Source: Portibacter lacus (GTDB lineage: Bacteria; Bacteroidota; Bacteroidia; Chitinophagales; Saprospiraceae). From it: a stretch of DNA of 64,000 nt. Shown in pieces: positions 11,201 through 17,658 of this stretch. The notes below the pieces were generated by a model. The model did not search any database. It was not told the origin of the DNA and saw nothing but the letters and a program-made list of their open reading frames with translations. Both the position numbers and the translations under genes were made by a program. The DNA lies in contig NZ_JAJNKA010000009.1 of assembly GCF_021533215.1 (NCBI RefSeq), positions 1 to 64,000 on the forward strand, given 5' to 3'. Position 1 is the first letter of the stretch; each line of letters begins with the position of its first letter.

Positions 11201-13711
11201 GGACCACTTTCTGAAGAGGATGTACTCAGAGTAAATGCTTTGTTTGGGGAGCCTCAGGCAGGTGCTACGTGTAACTATGAAATCACGCAGACATTATCGG
11301 GCAATGAATTTTGCGGTGACGGGATGATTAATAGAAATATCATTGTTACGAATACGATTAATGGACTAACAAATTCTTGTACGCAAGAAATAGATGTTAG
11401 ACTTCTAGAGGCGAATACATTAACATGTAATAAAATTACATTCCCTGCTGGATCGAGAGAAGCTATAGCAAACTATAACTGGTGTGATCCTCAGGATGAT
11501 CTTGCACCATTTGTGAATACTATAACTGTGAATAATTGTGAGGGTGGTGCTTTTACTGAACCTATAATTGATATAGATAATCTTTGTACAGAAGCAGGAA
11601 TTAATCTAACATTAGATACTTTCGACTTTGCTGGTGGAGGCTGTAAGAAAATACTTGCTCATTGGGAGGTAATCGATCAGTGCGTATTCCAAGAAAACTT
11701 CTTATGGCATAACGGTGAAACTTACGAAATTAATCCGTTTGTTTCAGAAAATGGTTACTTCGAATTATACATAGAATATGATATTTTTGATAGTGAAGAG
11801 CCAACAATTATATGCAACGATGACCTAATCTTAGCTTGCGATGCATACTTTGCGGGGCCTATCACTGGTCAAGCAGTTGATAATTGTACAGAGGAAGAGT
11901 TTTTAGGATGGACATGGAGATTAGATCTTTATTCGGATGGTACTTTTGATGGAGAAGGTGTCGGTAGAAATATTACTGCAGCCAATGCGGGGATATCTGC
12001 TGGATATTTTCCTATAGGAGTTCACGAGATTTTATGGATAGTGAGTGATGGATGTGGAAATATCGCTACCGAAAGATGTACGCTACGTATTGGGCAAGAA
12101 GATATGAAAGCACCCACGCCATATTGTTACGACGGAATAGCTACAGCTATTATGGCTGAGAACGGAACAGTTGAAATATGGGCAAGTGATTTTGATGCTG
12201 GAAGTTTTGATGATTGTGATACAATGCTTACTCTAACAATGATCCCTATTCAGGATGTTGAGTTAATAGATGGAGGTGATAGTGCTGTATATTTAGCAGC
12301 GAAGCCAAATTGGACTTTTGATTGCGATTATATTGCTAATGGAGTTCAGTCGGTTATTGATGTTAGAATGTATGTTACAGATGACGAAGGAAATTATGAT
12401 TATTGTACCGCAACTCTTAGAATCAACGATAATTTTGATGTCTGTGAAGATAAAGGTGGAGCAGCCAGCATATCGGGTGCAATAACCACTGAAACAGGAG
12501 ATTCTATAACTGGCGTTACGGTGGAAATTAATACTTTCTCTCCTGAGTATCCTAATAGTATTGTTACAACTACTAGTGGAGATTATGCTTTCAACAGTAA
12601 TCCTCATAACTATGATTATGAAATTAAACCAAGTAAAGATTACGACTACAGAAATGGGGTGAGTACAATTGATTTAGTTTTAATACAGAGACATATTCTA
12701 GGTATGCAATCGTTAGAAGGACCTTATAAAATGATTGCTGCGGATGTAAACAGTGATTGTAAAGTTTCGGCAATTGACCTTCTTAATTTACGTAAATTAA
12801 TATTAGGGTTGTACGTAGATGATGATTTGCCAAATAATGAGTCGTGGCGGTTTGTAGACAAATTTTTTGAGTTCAATGATCCAGAAAAACCATGTGACTA
12901 TACTGAAGTTCTTACTATAAATAACTTACAGGAAGATGCAATGGATAATGATTTCATGGGGATTAAAATAGGAGATGTAAATGGCTCAGCTCAATTAAGT
13001 TCAGGTTCAAACTCAGCAGAAGTTCGAACGAATGAAGCTTTAAATTTTGCGATAGAGAACAGTAAAGTTTCTAAAGGTGAAAGATTTGAGATAACATTTT
13101 TTGCAGATGACTTTATTGATATTCAAGGATACCAATTTACTTTTGCTTTCGAACCTCATCAGCTTCAATTTATGGAGATTAGATCGGAGGATCTAGATCT
13201 TAATGAATCGAATTTCGGTCTGCGAAATGTGGATAAAGGTCTGATAAGTACAAGTTGGCATTCTGCTCATCCGATATCAATGGATCCTAAAGCACAACTA
13301 TTTACATTAGTCTTTAAATCCAAAGTAGATGGAGAATCTGCTGAAATGATTAAGATTACCTCAGATATCACTAAAGCGGAGGCTTATACTAGCAATTTAA
13401 AACAAGTTAGACAAGTTGCGTTGAACGATCGATCAGAGAAAGCAGAATTTGTTTTTGATCTTTTCCAGAATTCGCCTAATCCTTTCAATAAGAAAACTGA
13501 AATTGGATTTACAATTCCTGAGAATAATCGCACTAGTCTTACGATTTATAATGCGATAGGTGAATTATTGTATGAATATAATGAGGATCTTTTAGCTGGT
13601 GAACATAGTATTATCCTTGATAGGAAAGAATTGAATGGAGTGGGAGTCTTGTATTACAGACTGGTGTCAGGAGAAAATAATATGATGAAAAAGATGATTG
13701 TCGTTGATTAG
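2..13711 (+). CDS. Giant DUF11/HYR surface protein with dockerin-like module and T9SS sorting domain (5' end outside window)
   Basis: At least 4569 residues are visible. The first ATG is internal: the same MTQTDVNNAAG segment recurs later inside the frame, so the true start and signal peptide lie upstream of the window. Order seen: about 14 DUF11-type units of roughly 130 residues (to about nt 5660), four more divergent DUF11-like units (to about nt 7530), then many Cys-containing HYR-like modules with DxxxP and C(P/N)xxI/V patterns (to about nt 12450). Next come a short carboxypeptidase-regulatory-like segment, a dockerin-like pair (STIDLVLIQRHILG and DVNSDCKVSAIDLLNLRKL, about nt 12655-12815), a cohesin-like beta domain (about nt 13040-13430) and a C-terminal T9SS type A sorting domain starting near FDLFQNSPNPFN (nt about 13450). 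It is probably exported by T9SS and displayed as an adhesin or matrix protein; that role is inferred from architecture. A terminator follows the stop. Confidence 0.9.
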   Translation: MTQTDVNNAAGVADGIRNGATATGTTPIDTLITTPPDSAFTSLPSGPMLSLVKTASPVSITEGADPTLVDVGDTILYTYVVTNTGNVDLTNVVPVDAGPTFNTQPAGGTLNPFVPASVALLAPGASATFTAGYVLTQSDIDNAADIPGGVVNTAVAQGMDPMGMTVTSPPDDGVTQFSGTPALTVVKSADLAEITMAGDVITYSFEVTNTGNVTVDNVSITDAGPSFGGAAGTNSLQGLSCPLTTLAPTEMVICTATYSVSQLDFDNAISGDSSAMNIAIANGTPPVGPPVISIPDTLDIPVTPFDSISIVKTAGMPSVSAGNNATLTDAGDEIEYTYVVTNEGTVNLTNITITDAGPSFMSVPGTNSLSNILCNASELAPGESTTCIATYTLSQEDIDNAQGETDSVVNIAFVTGTPPAGPPTISEPDTAMTTVIDSALITLIKSVEIPTVTEGADPLLSDGGDLIEYSFEVTNDGVVTLTNIVLSDLGPTFNGVAGDNIPLIITCAIDSLAPGESTTCTATYVMSQTDVNNAAGILNAVRNDATVIAEKPDGDTVTDLDSAFTSIPSGPMLTIEKSVVSPTVTEGPDPTLVDVGDTILYTYVVTNTGNVDLTNVVPVDAGPTFGGELAGGSLNAFVPTNVALIAPGGSSTFTAGYVLTQSDIDNGANIPNGVVNMATAEGMDPMGMTVVSPPDDAVTQFTTTDSLSIVKSADLTEITMAGDVITYSFLVTNLGATTLDNVSITDAGPSFGGVLGTNALIGLSCPLTTLAPTESTTCTATYTVSQADFDNAIVGDSSAMNIAIANGTPPVGPPVMSIPDTLDIPVTPFDSISIVKTAGLPTISSGANSTVVDAGDMITYTYSITNEGTTNLTNVSVSDAGPTFMSVPGTNVLSAITCNTDELAPGESTSCTATYTLSQLDIDNSQGMMDSVVNIAVANGTPPAGPPIMSEPDTAMTTVPNMPLLTINKTASAASVTEGVDPLLSDGGDYVDYTFEVTNEGNVTLTDVIVTDLGPLFNGTLGDNSPLVVDCGGTIDLAPGESVTCTSRYIMTQTDVNNAAGVADGIRNGATATGTTPIDTLITTPPDSAFTSVPSGPMLSLVKTASPVSITEGADPTLVDVGDTILYTYVVTNTGNVDLTNVVPVDAGPTFNTQPAGGTLNPFVPASVALLAPGASATFTAGYVLTQSDIDNAADIPGGVVNTAVAQGMDPMGMTVTSPPDDGVTQFSGTPALTVVKSADLAEITMAGDVITYSFEVTNTGNVTVDNVSITDAGPSFGGAAGTNSLQGLSCPLTTLAPTEMVICTATYSVSQLDFDNAISGDSSATNIATASGEPPVGPPVVSPPDTLDISVVPFDSISIVKTAGLPTTSSGANATVVDAGDIITYTYLITNVGSTNLTSVNVSDAGPSFMSVPGTNVLSAIICNTDELAPGESTSCTATYTLSQLDIDNSQGMMDSVVNIAVANGTPPAGPPITSEPDTAMTTVPNMPILTINKTASAASITEGVNPLLSDGGDYVDYTFEVTNEGNVTLTDVIVTDLGPLFNGTLGDNSPLVVDCGGTIDLAPGESVTCTSRYIMTQTDVNNAAGVADGIRNGATATGTTPIDTLITTPPDSAFTSVPNGPMLNIVKSASSPTVANGTDPLAVDVGDVITYTYVITNTGNVELIAVTPVDVGPTFNGQPAGGSLSPYSPAIGAILSPGAFTTFTATYTLTQVDIDNAANIPGGVVNTAIATGMDPMGMTVMSPPDDGITQFSSNPALDLEKTASIPSILAGVLPGEVDAGDTIFYSYVVTNTGSVTLDNISVQDVGPTFDGALGTNALQDLVCDLATLAPTEFATCTAYYILSATDINNAAGIIDGVENIATSTGLPPTGPTVTSAPDTATTTIMVAPEIMVTKTLVGAPSINADGTVDIRYAIEIENIGNTILDSIQVQDSLSIYFGVIDINSVELENFTAGISENSAFDGDTDVNTLTGDDSMNPGQTESFEIVINVGPAAAETMVTNLAQASGDDPQGNPVIDEDSEDVEVPIGMGEIGVAKDVLIDPELQVDGTYTLTYLLKVENTGLFNLDSVNVVDDLELTFPGITINNASVQNINGPLSPNPNYNGVTDSLAFTGDLGLLVGEMATFEIILNLGPTNEVGPFLNTAVGTAVDPFGNPVSDDSQDGRDPDPENDGPGDNSDPTPVTLTPSDAEIGVNKQVISIAEAASGVEGNFDVVFEITVENTDFVMLDTLMLEDDLATQWGALGTVYSIVLPPSLIDTDADQTPSLNAGFNGDDMTNLFIGTDGRLDAGQFVTIQFTVEIDASEANQPLLNTAVASADDPTGIPVSDDSQDGPSNDPEGDGPGDNNDPTPVNLPAIGIAKAAGMPVAIADQPGRYTIPYTFIVENTGNTVLTNVALKDDFATQLGGSFVNVIPGSLMITGNTGAAPGGVNLGYTGIGDPNNNMLDRTAILAPGDNITVTVSIVADVTTGPNPLVNQATAEGDDPEGNTVDDLSNDGTDVDGGDDPTMIELDCPLSIVCPADIEVQNDLGWCQASINLPEPTTIICTSIDPSTITITWELSGELNATGTGILTDTIFTVGTTTLTYTIMGTEFGAMTPSVSTCSFDITVLDKEAPIAVCRNVTAIVGADCDAIVDAASVNGVSYDNCTLGGDLIYEIGRDTMSMGATLTVTMADLENSPITIFLRVTDEAGNMAICSAEIEVEDDTPPTFDCTMLVDLTVNTEPGACYGLVPDFTSSVTLPDDNCSDALADFTITQSPLPGTVFGSQSGDFVNVVITIADGQGNEITCMRIAELDDIQPPVFQNCPVNITVANDVDKCGANVIFSAPVAVDNCNVTVTQTAGPISGSFLDVGMYNIEYTALDADGNTAICNFTLEVMDMQLPDIAGGFPADDEVNCDEIMPATPLTAANFSDNCPDPLTVDFAETTTQGGDPAACDFYDYEIIRTWTVTDGAGNAADFTNTLYVQDTVAPTFTLPASITISCDEVDMIPTLTDLSDNCAEEANITITMTDVSTQIMDPSVCGFYDYSITRTVMASDPCGNTTTMVQTIIVQDNNSPVIVCMDLTVNVQDGDAITLSGDDFLPEITDNCAAPGNVTVNLVDGLTISCDDAGLLDVTIVAMDPCGNESFCETTVTVIPLDDPILMDVPGDFTVNLPDGQCEATQADWPSIPTASGACDITITYDPNAIAGLPPGIHDVEVCATSFSGNQVCEMFTVTVNGILPDVGQLICNNQVNVSLGVDCTAEITADIMLPGDPFECYEFLDVIVSNSPGGSPIPGSPFVGLDDVGNTYYVTISHPSGGNSCWGLVTIEDKIGPSLACPPDITVACNQDLDDLIILGEPTLETCEDQISIIYQDDQVDNGTCGTPRAEITRTWKAIDGQGRISECVQIITVLQFDINVVDFPADLNFEDVISCDAYAMNVDTLDPLYTGEPSIDGMSLFGNHFCDVNIGYWDERLLDANCPGAFEILRHWVVRDECQPLVPGINPVEHIQSIKVEDVTAPTLLDAQDVTISTDLWGCSGSYELPSLLDGDNCSETETKWTYSDGFLVGNTLTNIAKGTTLVNAKIKDACGNFGIESFTITVLDQVAPVVVADEHTVVSLSQDAIDGRAKIYAETFDDGSFDGCGPVEFTVRRMDIDTICTGSETGTAQFDGEFQWYDFVHFCCNDVGNDSLRVIFRVCDDANMDGEFGSTDDYCNTAMVTVEVQDKLPPLVICPDDLTIDCIDFNALGDLVNSGPLSEEDVLRVNALFGEPQAGATCNYEITQTLSGNEFCGDGMINRNIIVTNTINGLTNSCTQEIDVRLLEANTLTCNKITFPAGSREAIANYNWCDPQDDLAPFVNTITVNNCEGGAFTEPIIDIDNLCTEAGINLTLDTFDFAGGGCKKILAHWEVIDQCVFQENFLWHNGETYEINPFVSENGYFELYIEYDIFDSEEPTIICNDDLILACDAYFAGPITGQAVDNCTEEEFLGWTWRLDLYSDGTFDGEGVGRNITAANAGISAGYFPIGVHEILWIVSDGCGNIATERCTLRIGQEDMKAPTPYCYDGIATAIMAENGTVEIWASDFDAGSFDDCDTMLTLTMIPIQDVELIDGGDSAVYLAAKPNWTFDCDYIANGVQSVIDVRMYVTDDEGNYDYCTATLRINDNFDVCEDKGGAASISGAITTETGDSITGVTVEINTFSPEYPNSIVTTTSGDYAFNSNPHNYDYEIKPSKDYDYRNGVSTIDLVLIQRHILGMQSLEGPYKMIAADVNSDCKVSAIDLLNLRKLILGLYVDDDLPNNESWRFVDKFFEFNDPEKPCDYTEVLTINNLQEDAMDNDFMGIKIGDVNGSAQLSSGSNSAEVRTNEALNFAIENSKVSKGERFEITFFADDFIDIQGYQFTFAFEPHQLQFMEIRSEDLDLNESNFGLRNVDKGLISTSWHSAHPISMDPKAQLFTLVFKSKVDGESAEMIKITSDITKAEAYTSNLKQVRQVALNDRSEKAEFVFDLFQNSPNPFNKKTEIGFTIPENNRTSLTIYNAIGELLYEYNEDLLAGEHSIILDRKELNGVGVLYYRLVSGENNMMKKMIVVD

Positions 13712-13727
13712 ATATATTTAGTTGAAT

Positions 13728-13760
13728 AAAAAGTGGCCAGCAGAAATGTTGGCCATTTTT
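13728..13760 (+). terminator. Rho-independent terminator of the giant surface-protein gene
   Basis: About 17 bases after the stop codon, TGGCCA (13734-13739) pairs with TGGCCA (13750-13755) around a GCAGAAATGT loop. An A-run precedes the left arm and a T5 run follows the right arm. Confidence 0.75.
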
Positions 13761-14084
13761 ATTCTCGGATGATATATATGGGTAGATGACGGATAAGAGG
13801 GGAAACGTAATGAGACTAAGGGTTAATTGGTTTATAAGGTTAGAGCGGATAATTAGGGAAGATTAGGTTAATATATTTTGCAAGGTTTATAGGAAAATAT
13901 CTTTTGTTTTAGAAGCCTCTATATTCAATAATATTATGATTGTCAGGATAAAATAACCATACTTATATAGGATATAGCTTATCCATTATTATGTTTTTTA
14001 ATTTCTAATAAATATTTATTACTGAATTCTCAAAAGAATGTTTTTTTAGTTTTAGACTAATTGATAGAAAACTAGATATAATAA
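13761..14084. other. Gene-free AT-rich interval
   Basis: I see no open reading frame of note, RNA gene or strong hairpin. All frames contain frequent stops. The right part may be the decayed 5' region of the pseudogene that follows. Confidence 0.5.
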
Positions 14085-14675
14085 AAAAATGCATGTCCGT
14101 TGGAAGGTGATACCTATTTCAGAGTTTTTGATCTTGTGAATTTTGGAATTGTTAATGACTTTGATATTAGTTCTATTGATATAGGATTGGAAATAAGTAC
14201 AGGTATCAATGGGGCTCAAGATATTAATTTGAATCTATATACTGTTTCTGGAAATTTATCTCTTGCTAATCTTACACCTATCCATAATGAAACTGTAGCT
14301 ATTTCTAACCAGTAACATACTGTTATAAATATTCCATTATCATCCTTAGTGACTATACCCGCAGGATCAGTTTTAGTTGTTGAAGTTTTTGCAGCAGATG
14401 TTACCAATGGAACATCCTTTTCCATTGGGTCTAATGCTAACACTGATAGCGCAACATCATATATTTATAATCCGTCATGCAAAACTACAGATATAACTTC
14501 AGTGCATGATCTTTGATTTCGATTAATGAATATCGATATGAACGTTAACAGTTGTTAATCAACTGCTGTTGTTCCAACAATGGGCCAATGGGGCATGATG
14601 ATTCTTTCTCTTTTAATATTTATAGTTGGAATTAATATTCTAAAAAGAAGGCAACTATATATCATAAAAGAGTAA
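14085..14675 (+). pseudogene. Decayed IPTL-CTERM-anchored exported protein
   Basis: One frame reads through a recognisable beta-sandwich repeat region (GDTYFRVFDL, NLYTVSG, IPAGSVLVVEVFA, SFSIGSNAN) and ends with VPTMGQWG, a hydrophobic helix (MMILSLLIFIVGINI) and a basic tail (KRR). VPTMGQWG plus helix plus basic tail is the hallmark of IPTL-CTERM sorting domains. Three stop codons interrupt the same frame: TAA at 14313, TGA at 14514 and TAA at 14556. No frameshift is needed to join the pieces. No signal peptide or good start is visible; a TAA at 14082 closes the frame upstream. The intact relative would be a surface-anchored protein of unknown function. The pattern of nonsense changes without indels suggests fairly recent inactivation, with the 5' part lost or scrambled. 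Confidence 0.72.
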
Positions 14676-14816
14676 GTAACTTAAAATCTATTAGAATTAT
14701 TTAGAAATCACTGTCGATTTATATTAATAAGCTACAATCAGATTGAATTTAAGCTAAAATGAATATTTATTCGGTTTTCAAGTTATATGCAGAATTTTAA
14801 AATAAAGCTATAACTA

Positions 14817-16328
14817 TTATAGCTGTTTAGGAATACTTATATGCTCATAAAATAACTCATTTACCACTTCTGCTTCATGGCCACATTCGTTATCTCCGAT
14901 ATATAGAAACTCATTTTTAACAGGCTGGTAAGTGTAATCCTTAGCCCACTTTTTCCCGTTTTTAGAAACTGCCTTTATCGCTTCGAGTATGTAGTCTATT
15001 TCATCATCTGAAAGGGTAGGGTGAATAGAGAGCCGTATCCAACCTGGCTTGTCTATGTTTTCTCCGCGAAGTATCTTATCTCTTAAGGAAAGCGAGATTT
15101 CTTGGTCTATCTCTAATAAGTAGTGTCCATAAGTTCCAGCACATGCACATCCACCTCTTACTTGAACACCGAAGTAGTCATTAAGTAGCTTGACAAATAA
15201 ATTGTAGTGAATTTCCTTGTGCAGAAAAGAAACCACGCCCAATCTTTCTCTGTGCGCATCTGCTAGGATGGAAATTTGTTCTATTTCATCAAATGTTTGG
15301 TACACCTTGGCCAATAATTCATGCTCTCTAGCTTGAATTTTCTCTGGATCCATTCTTTCTTTAAGTTGAATGCACATCGCAGCTCGAATACCTTGGATAA
15401 ATGGTGGTGTTCCGCCATCTTCTCTCGTTTCGATATCTTCGATGTAGTCGTGATTGGTCCATGGACTGGTATATACTACCGTGCCGCCACCTGGATTATC
15501 AGGAACTCTATTCGTATACAATGCAGAATTGAATACCACAATTCCAGGTGTTCCAGGTCCTCCTAAGAATTTGTGCGGTGAAAAGAAAACTGCATCTAAT
15601 CGTTGATTAGGATTTTCCGGATGCATGTCAATTTTTACGTAAGGTGCCGAACAAGCAAAATCAACAAAACAATATCCTCTAACATCATGAATCATTTCGG
15701 CAATCTTATGGAATGGAGGTACGATTCCAGTGACATTAGATCCCGCAGTAACTGATGCAATCTTCCATTTTCTATCTTTGTGCTTTTCTAGGAGTTGAGC
15801 AAAATGTTCTAAATCAACCAACCCAGTAGGATCTGCTTTTATGATTTCTAGATCCACGATCGTTTCAAGCCAACAAGTATGATTCGAATGGTGTTCCATA
15901 TGGGTAATGAAAACCACAGGCTTGCTGTCATTGTGATATTGTAATTTCTTGCTTTTGAGGTAATTGCTGGTACGTTCATACACCTTGAAACCCATGATAC
16001 GCTGCAACTTATTAATAGCTCCAGTCATTCCTGATCCAGCAAAAAGTAGGACATCCTTACTACTCGCATTCACGTGTTTCTTAATGATGATTTTAGATTC
16101 ACTGTAAGCTTTCGTCATTACTGTTCCAGTATAACTGGTCTCTGTATGGGTATTCGCAACGATAGGTGTAATCAGCTTCGCAATCTTTTCTTCTATCTCA
16201 TTATAGAAACGGCCACTCGCTATCCAATCTGCATAGACCAATGGCTTTTCACCTTGAGGTGTAACGATTTTCTGATCGATTCCACATATGTTATTCCGAA
16301 AGGGCTTGAAGTGAGCTTCTAATGACAT
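14817..16328 (-). CDS. Class V aminotransferase (cysteine desulfurase-like)
   Basis: This 503-residue protein is a fold-type I PLP enzyme of the aminotransferase class V (NifS/SufS-like) family. The Schiff-base lysine is K253 in SPHKFLGGPG. ITHMEHHSNHTCW and VDFACSAPYV match the cofactor-binding region, and RGGCACAGTYGHY places a Cys pair where SufS-like enzymes hold their persulfide Cys. It is about 100 residues longer than typical SufS because of a longer C-terminal part. No signal peptide is seen, so it is probably cytosolic. No suf/isc genes adjoin it, so a role in Fe-S assembly is not supported by context; it may be a selenocysteine lyase or isopenicillin-N-epimerase-like member. It is transcribed alone and in the opposite direction to the pseudogene next to it. 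Confidence 0.8.
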   Translation of the reverse strand: MSLEAHFKPFRNNICGIDQKIVTPQGEKPLVYADWIASGRFYNEIEEKIAKLITPIVANTHTETSYTGTVMTKAYSESKIIIKKHVNASSKDVLLFAGSGMTGAINKLQRIMGFKVYERTSNYLKSKKLQYHNDSKPVVFITHMEHHSNHTCWLETIVDLEIIKADPTGLVDLEHFAQLLEKHKDRKWKIASVTAGSNVTGIVPPFHKIAEMIHDVRGYCFVDFACSAPYVKIDMHPENPNQRLDAVFFSPHKFLGGPGTPGIVVFNSALYTNRVPDNPGGGTVVYTSPWTNHDYIEDIETREDGGTPPFIQGIRAAMCIQLKERMDPEKIQAREHELLAKVYQTFDEIEQISILADAHRERLGVVSFLHKEIHYNLFVKLLNDYFGVQVRGGCACAGTYGHYLLEIDQEISLSLRDKILRGENIDKPGWIRLSIHPTLSDDEIDYILEAIKAVSKNGKKWAKDYTYQPVKNEFLYIGDNECGHEAEVVNELFYEHISIPKQL

Positions 16329-16445
16329 AGTAAAAATTTAGACTACAAAGATATGACGAATTCTTCATGTATCTAAGTATATGCCTAAAAGTTAATTAGT
16401 TGTGTGATGATTTTACTGCATAAAAGCTGGAATAAAACACCTTAT

Positions 16446-16955
16446 CTACCAGCCTCTATACTTCGGTGCTTTTACATCATTCATCCTCATATATACCAAT
16501 ATCTGACCTCTATGATGCGTCATATGATCCGTCATCAACATCATGATTTGTTGGATTTCCATAGGTCCAGCGAAGAAATTTACGACATCTCTCATTTTGT
16601 GATCTGGTAGATCCTCGACGGCTTGTCGGCTTAATTTGAAAGTTTCTCTGAGAATAGTCAGCATCTGGTCTTTACTTGGGTCAATTTCCTTCAAGTTTTC
16701 GTGATATGCAACTCCTTCTAAGTATTCAGTGCTCAGCCACATCATATTACTGACCATGTGCAATAATTGCCCTTTAAATGTTCTTGATTCTGGGGTTGGT
16801 TTGTAATCGTATTTGTCTTCAGGCATTGCTTCCGCGCATTCGATCGTGTAGGCCGCTGCGTTATCCCATTTCTTAAGAAAGTTGGATTTATAATCAGATT
16901 GAGCTTGAATCATTGTAGAACAAAGAATTAGAGTAAATATTAAAACGCCTTTCAT
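16446..16955 (-). CDS. Exported DinB-like four-helix protein
   Basis: The protein has 169 residues and begins with a clear signal peptide (MKGVLIFTLILCSTMIQAQ). The mature part matches the DinB/YfiT four-helix family: an early His in QLLHMVSNMMW and a late His cluster in MTDHMTHHRGQ supply the three-histidine metal site typical of the family. Family members are mostly putative thiol-dependent or metal-dependent enzymes of unknown substrate. Here the signal peptide puts it in the periplasm, a version common in Bacteroidota. It stands alone between genes of both strands. Function beyond family membership is not known. Confidence 0.75.
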   Translation of the reverse strand: MKGVLIFTLILCSTMIQAQSDYKSNFLKKWDNAAAYTIECAEAMPEDKYDYKPTPESRTFKGQLLHMVSNMMWLSTEYLEGVAYHENLKEIDPSKDQMLTILRETFKLSRQAVEDLPDHKMRDVVNFFAGPMEIQQIMMLMTDHMTHHRGQILVYMRMNDVKAPKYRGW

Positions 16956-17061
16956 TATGCTAAGATTAATTTGATATCCAAATCTACAATATTTATTGAC
17001 TTGGAACCATTATCATAGTTATATTTGCGGTTTCAAATTTAATATTATTCAAAAATTGACA

Positions 17062-17643
17062 ATGAAAATAAGTATAGTCCTAACCATTTTTATTTCTTGC
17101 TTTTTAATGTCTTGCAAGTCAGATCCAAAAGTAATGCCTGCAGAAGGTGTAGTAACTCCATCAACTCCTGAAAGGACAGATGTGGTGCCGTATGCTTGCG
17201 ATATTGTTTCTGAGAAAGAAATGCTGGATATACTAGATATGGATGTGAAATTGGAAGTATTAGATGGTAATAGAAATAAGCCTAGTGGAAATTCAACTTC
17301 ATGTTTCTACAAATGGCAAGACGATAGATATGATGTTTCAGGTGTAATGATCCAGTTCACGCGCAACCCATATCCAGACGAGATTCCAGATTATGTGAAT
17401 AAATACATGAATAACAAAAGATGGGAAGGAGAAAACAGTTATGATGATCCTAACGTAACTTTTAAATATTCAGATATGGAAGGCTTACCTTATGAAGCCA
17501 TCTATAATCGAGAAACTTATAAGTATTACTTCGGCGTTAAGAACACTTTTTTATGTTCAGTAGCATTCAACTATCCTGCAGAGCCAGAACAATTAGATGC
17601 TTGGTTCAAGGAAATCGCTCAAATAATGATTTCTAAAACGTAG
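17062..17643 (+). CDS. Lipoprotein of unknown function
   Basis: I place the start at 17062, which gives 193 residues and a textbook lipoprotein signal (lipobox LMSC, lipidated Cys about residue 18). The open frame extends 22 codons upstream, but that extension lacks signal-peptide character. The mature protein contains one further Cys pair (YACDIV and TSCFYKW) and a mixed alpha/beta pattern with no family I recognise. It is probably anchored in the outer or inner membrane. Its neighbours are not obviously related, and it converges with the hydrolase gene 15 bases downstream. Confidence 0.6.
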   Translation: MKISIVLTIFISCFLMSCKSDPKVMPAEGVVTPSTPERTDVVPYACDIVSEKEMLDILDMDVKLEVLDGNRNKPSGNSTSCFYKWQDDRYDVSGVMIQFTRNPYPDEIPDYVNKYMNNKRWEGENSYDDPNVTFKYSDMEGLPYEAIYNRETYKYYFGVKNTFLCSVAFNYPAEPEQLDAWFKEIAQIMISKT

Positions 17644-17658
17644 GAAGTAACCTGAAAA

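Noticed and set aside
699-12607. Many minus-strand open frames opposite the giant gene
   Set aside because: They are shadows of a repetitive coding sequence; they recur with the repeat, have no signal peptide or family pattern, and have poor starts.
14514-14516. TGA in the IPTL pseudogene as a selenocysteine or recoded codon
   Set aside because: Two further in-frame TAA codons cannot be explained this way, and no SECIS-like hairpin follows.
16996-17061. 22-codon N-terminal extension of the lipoprotein at 17062
   Set aside because: It would bury the lipoprotein signal peptide; the inner ATG gives a normal lipobox spacing.
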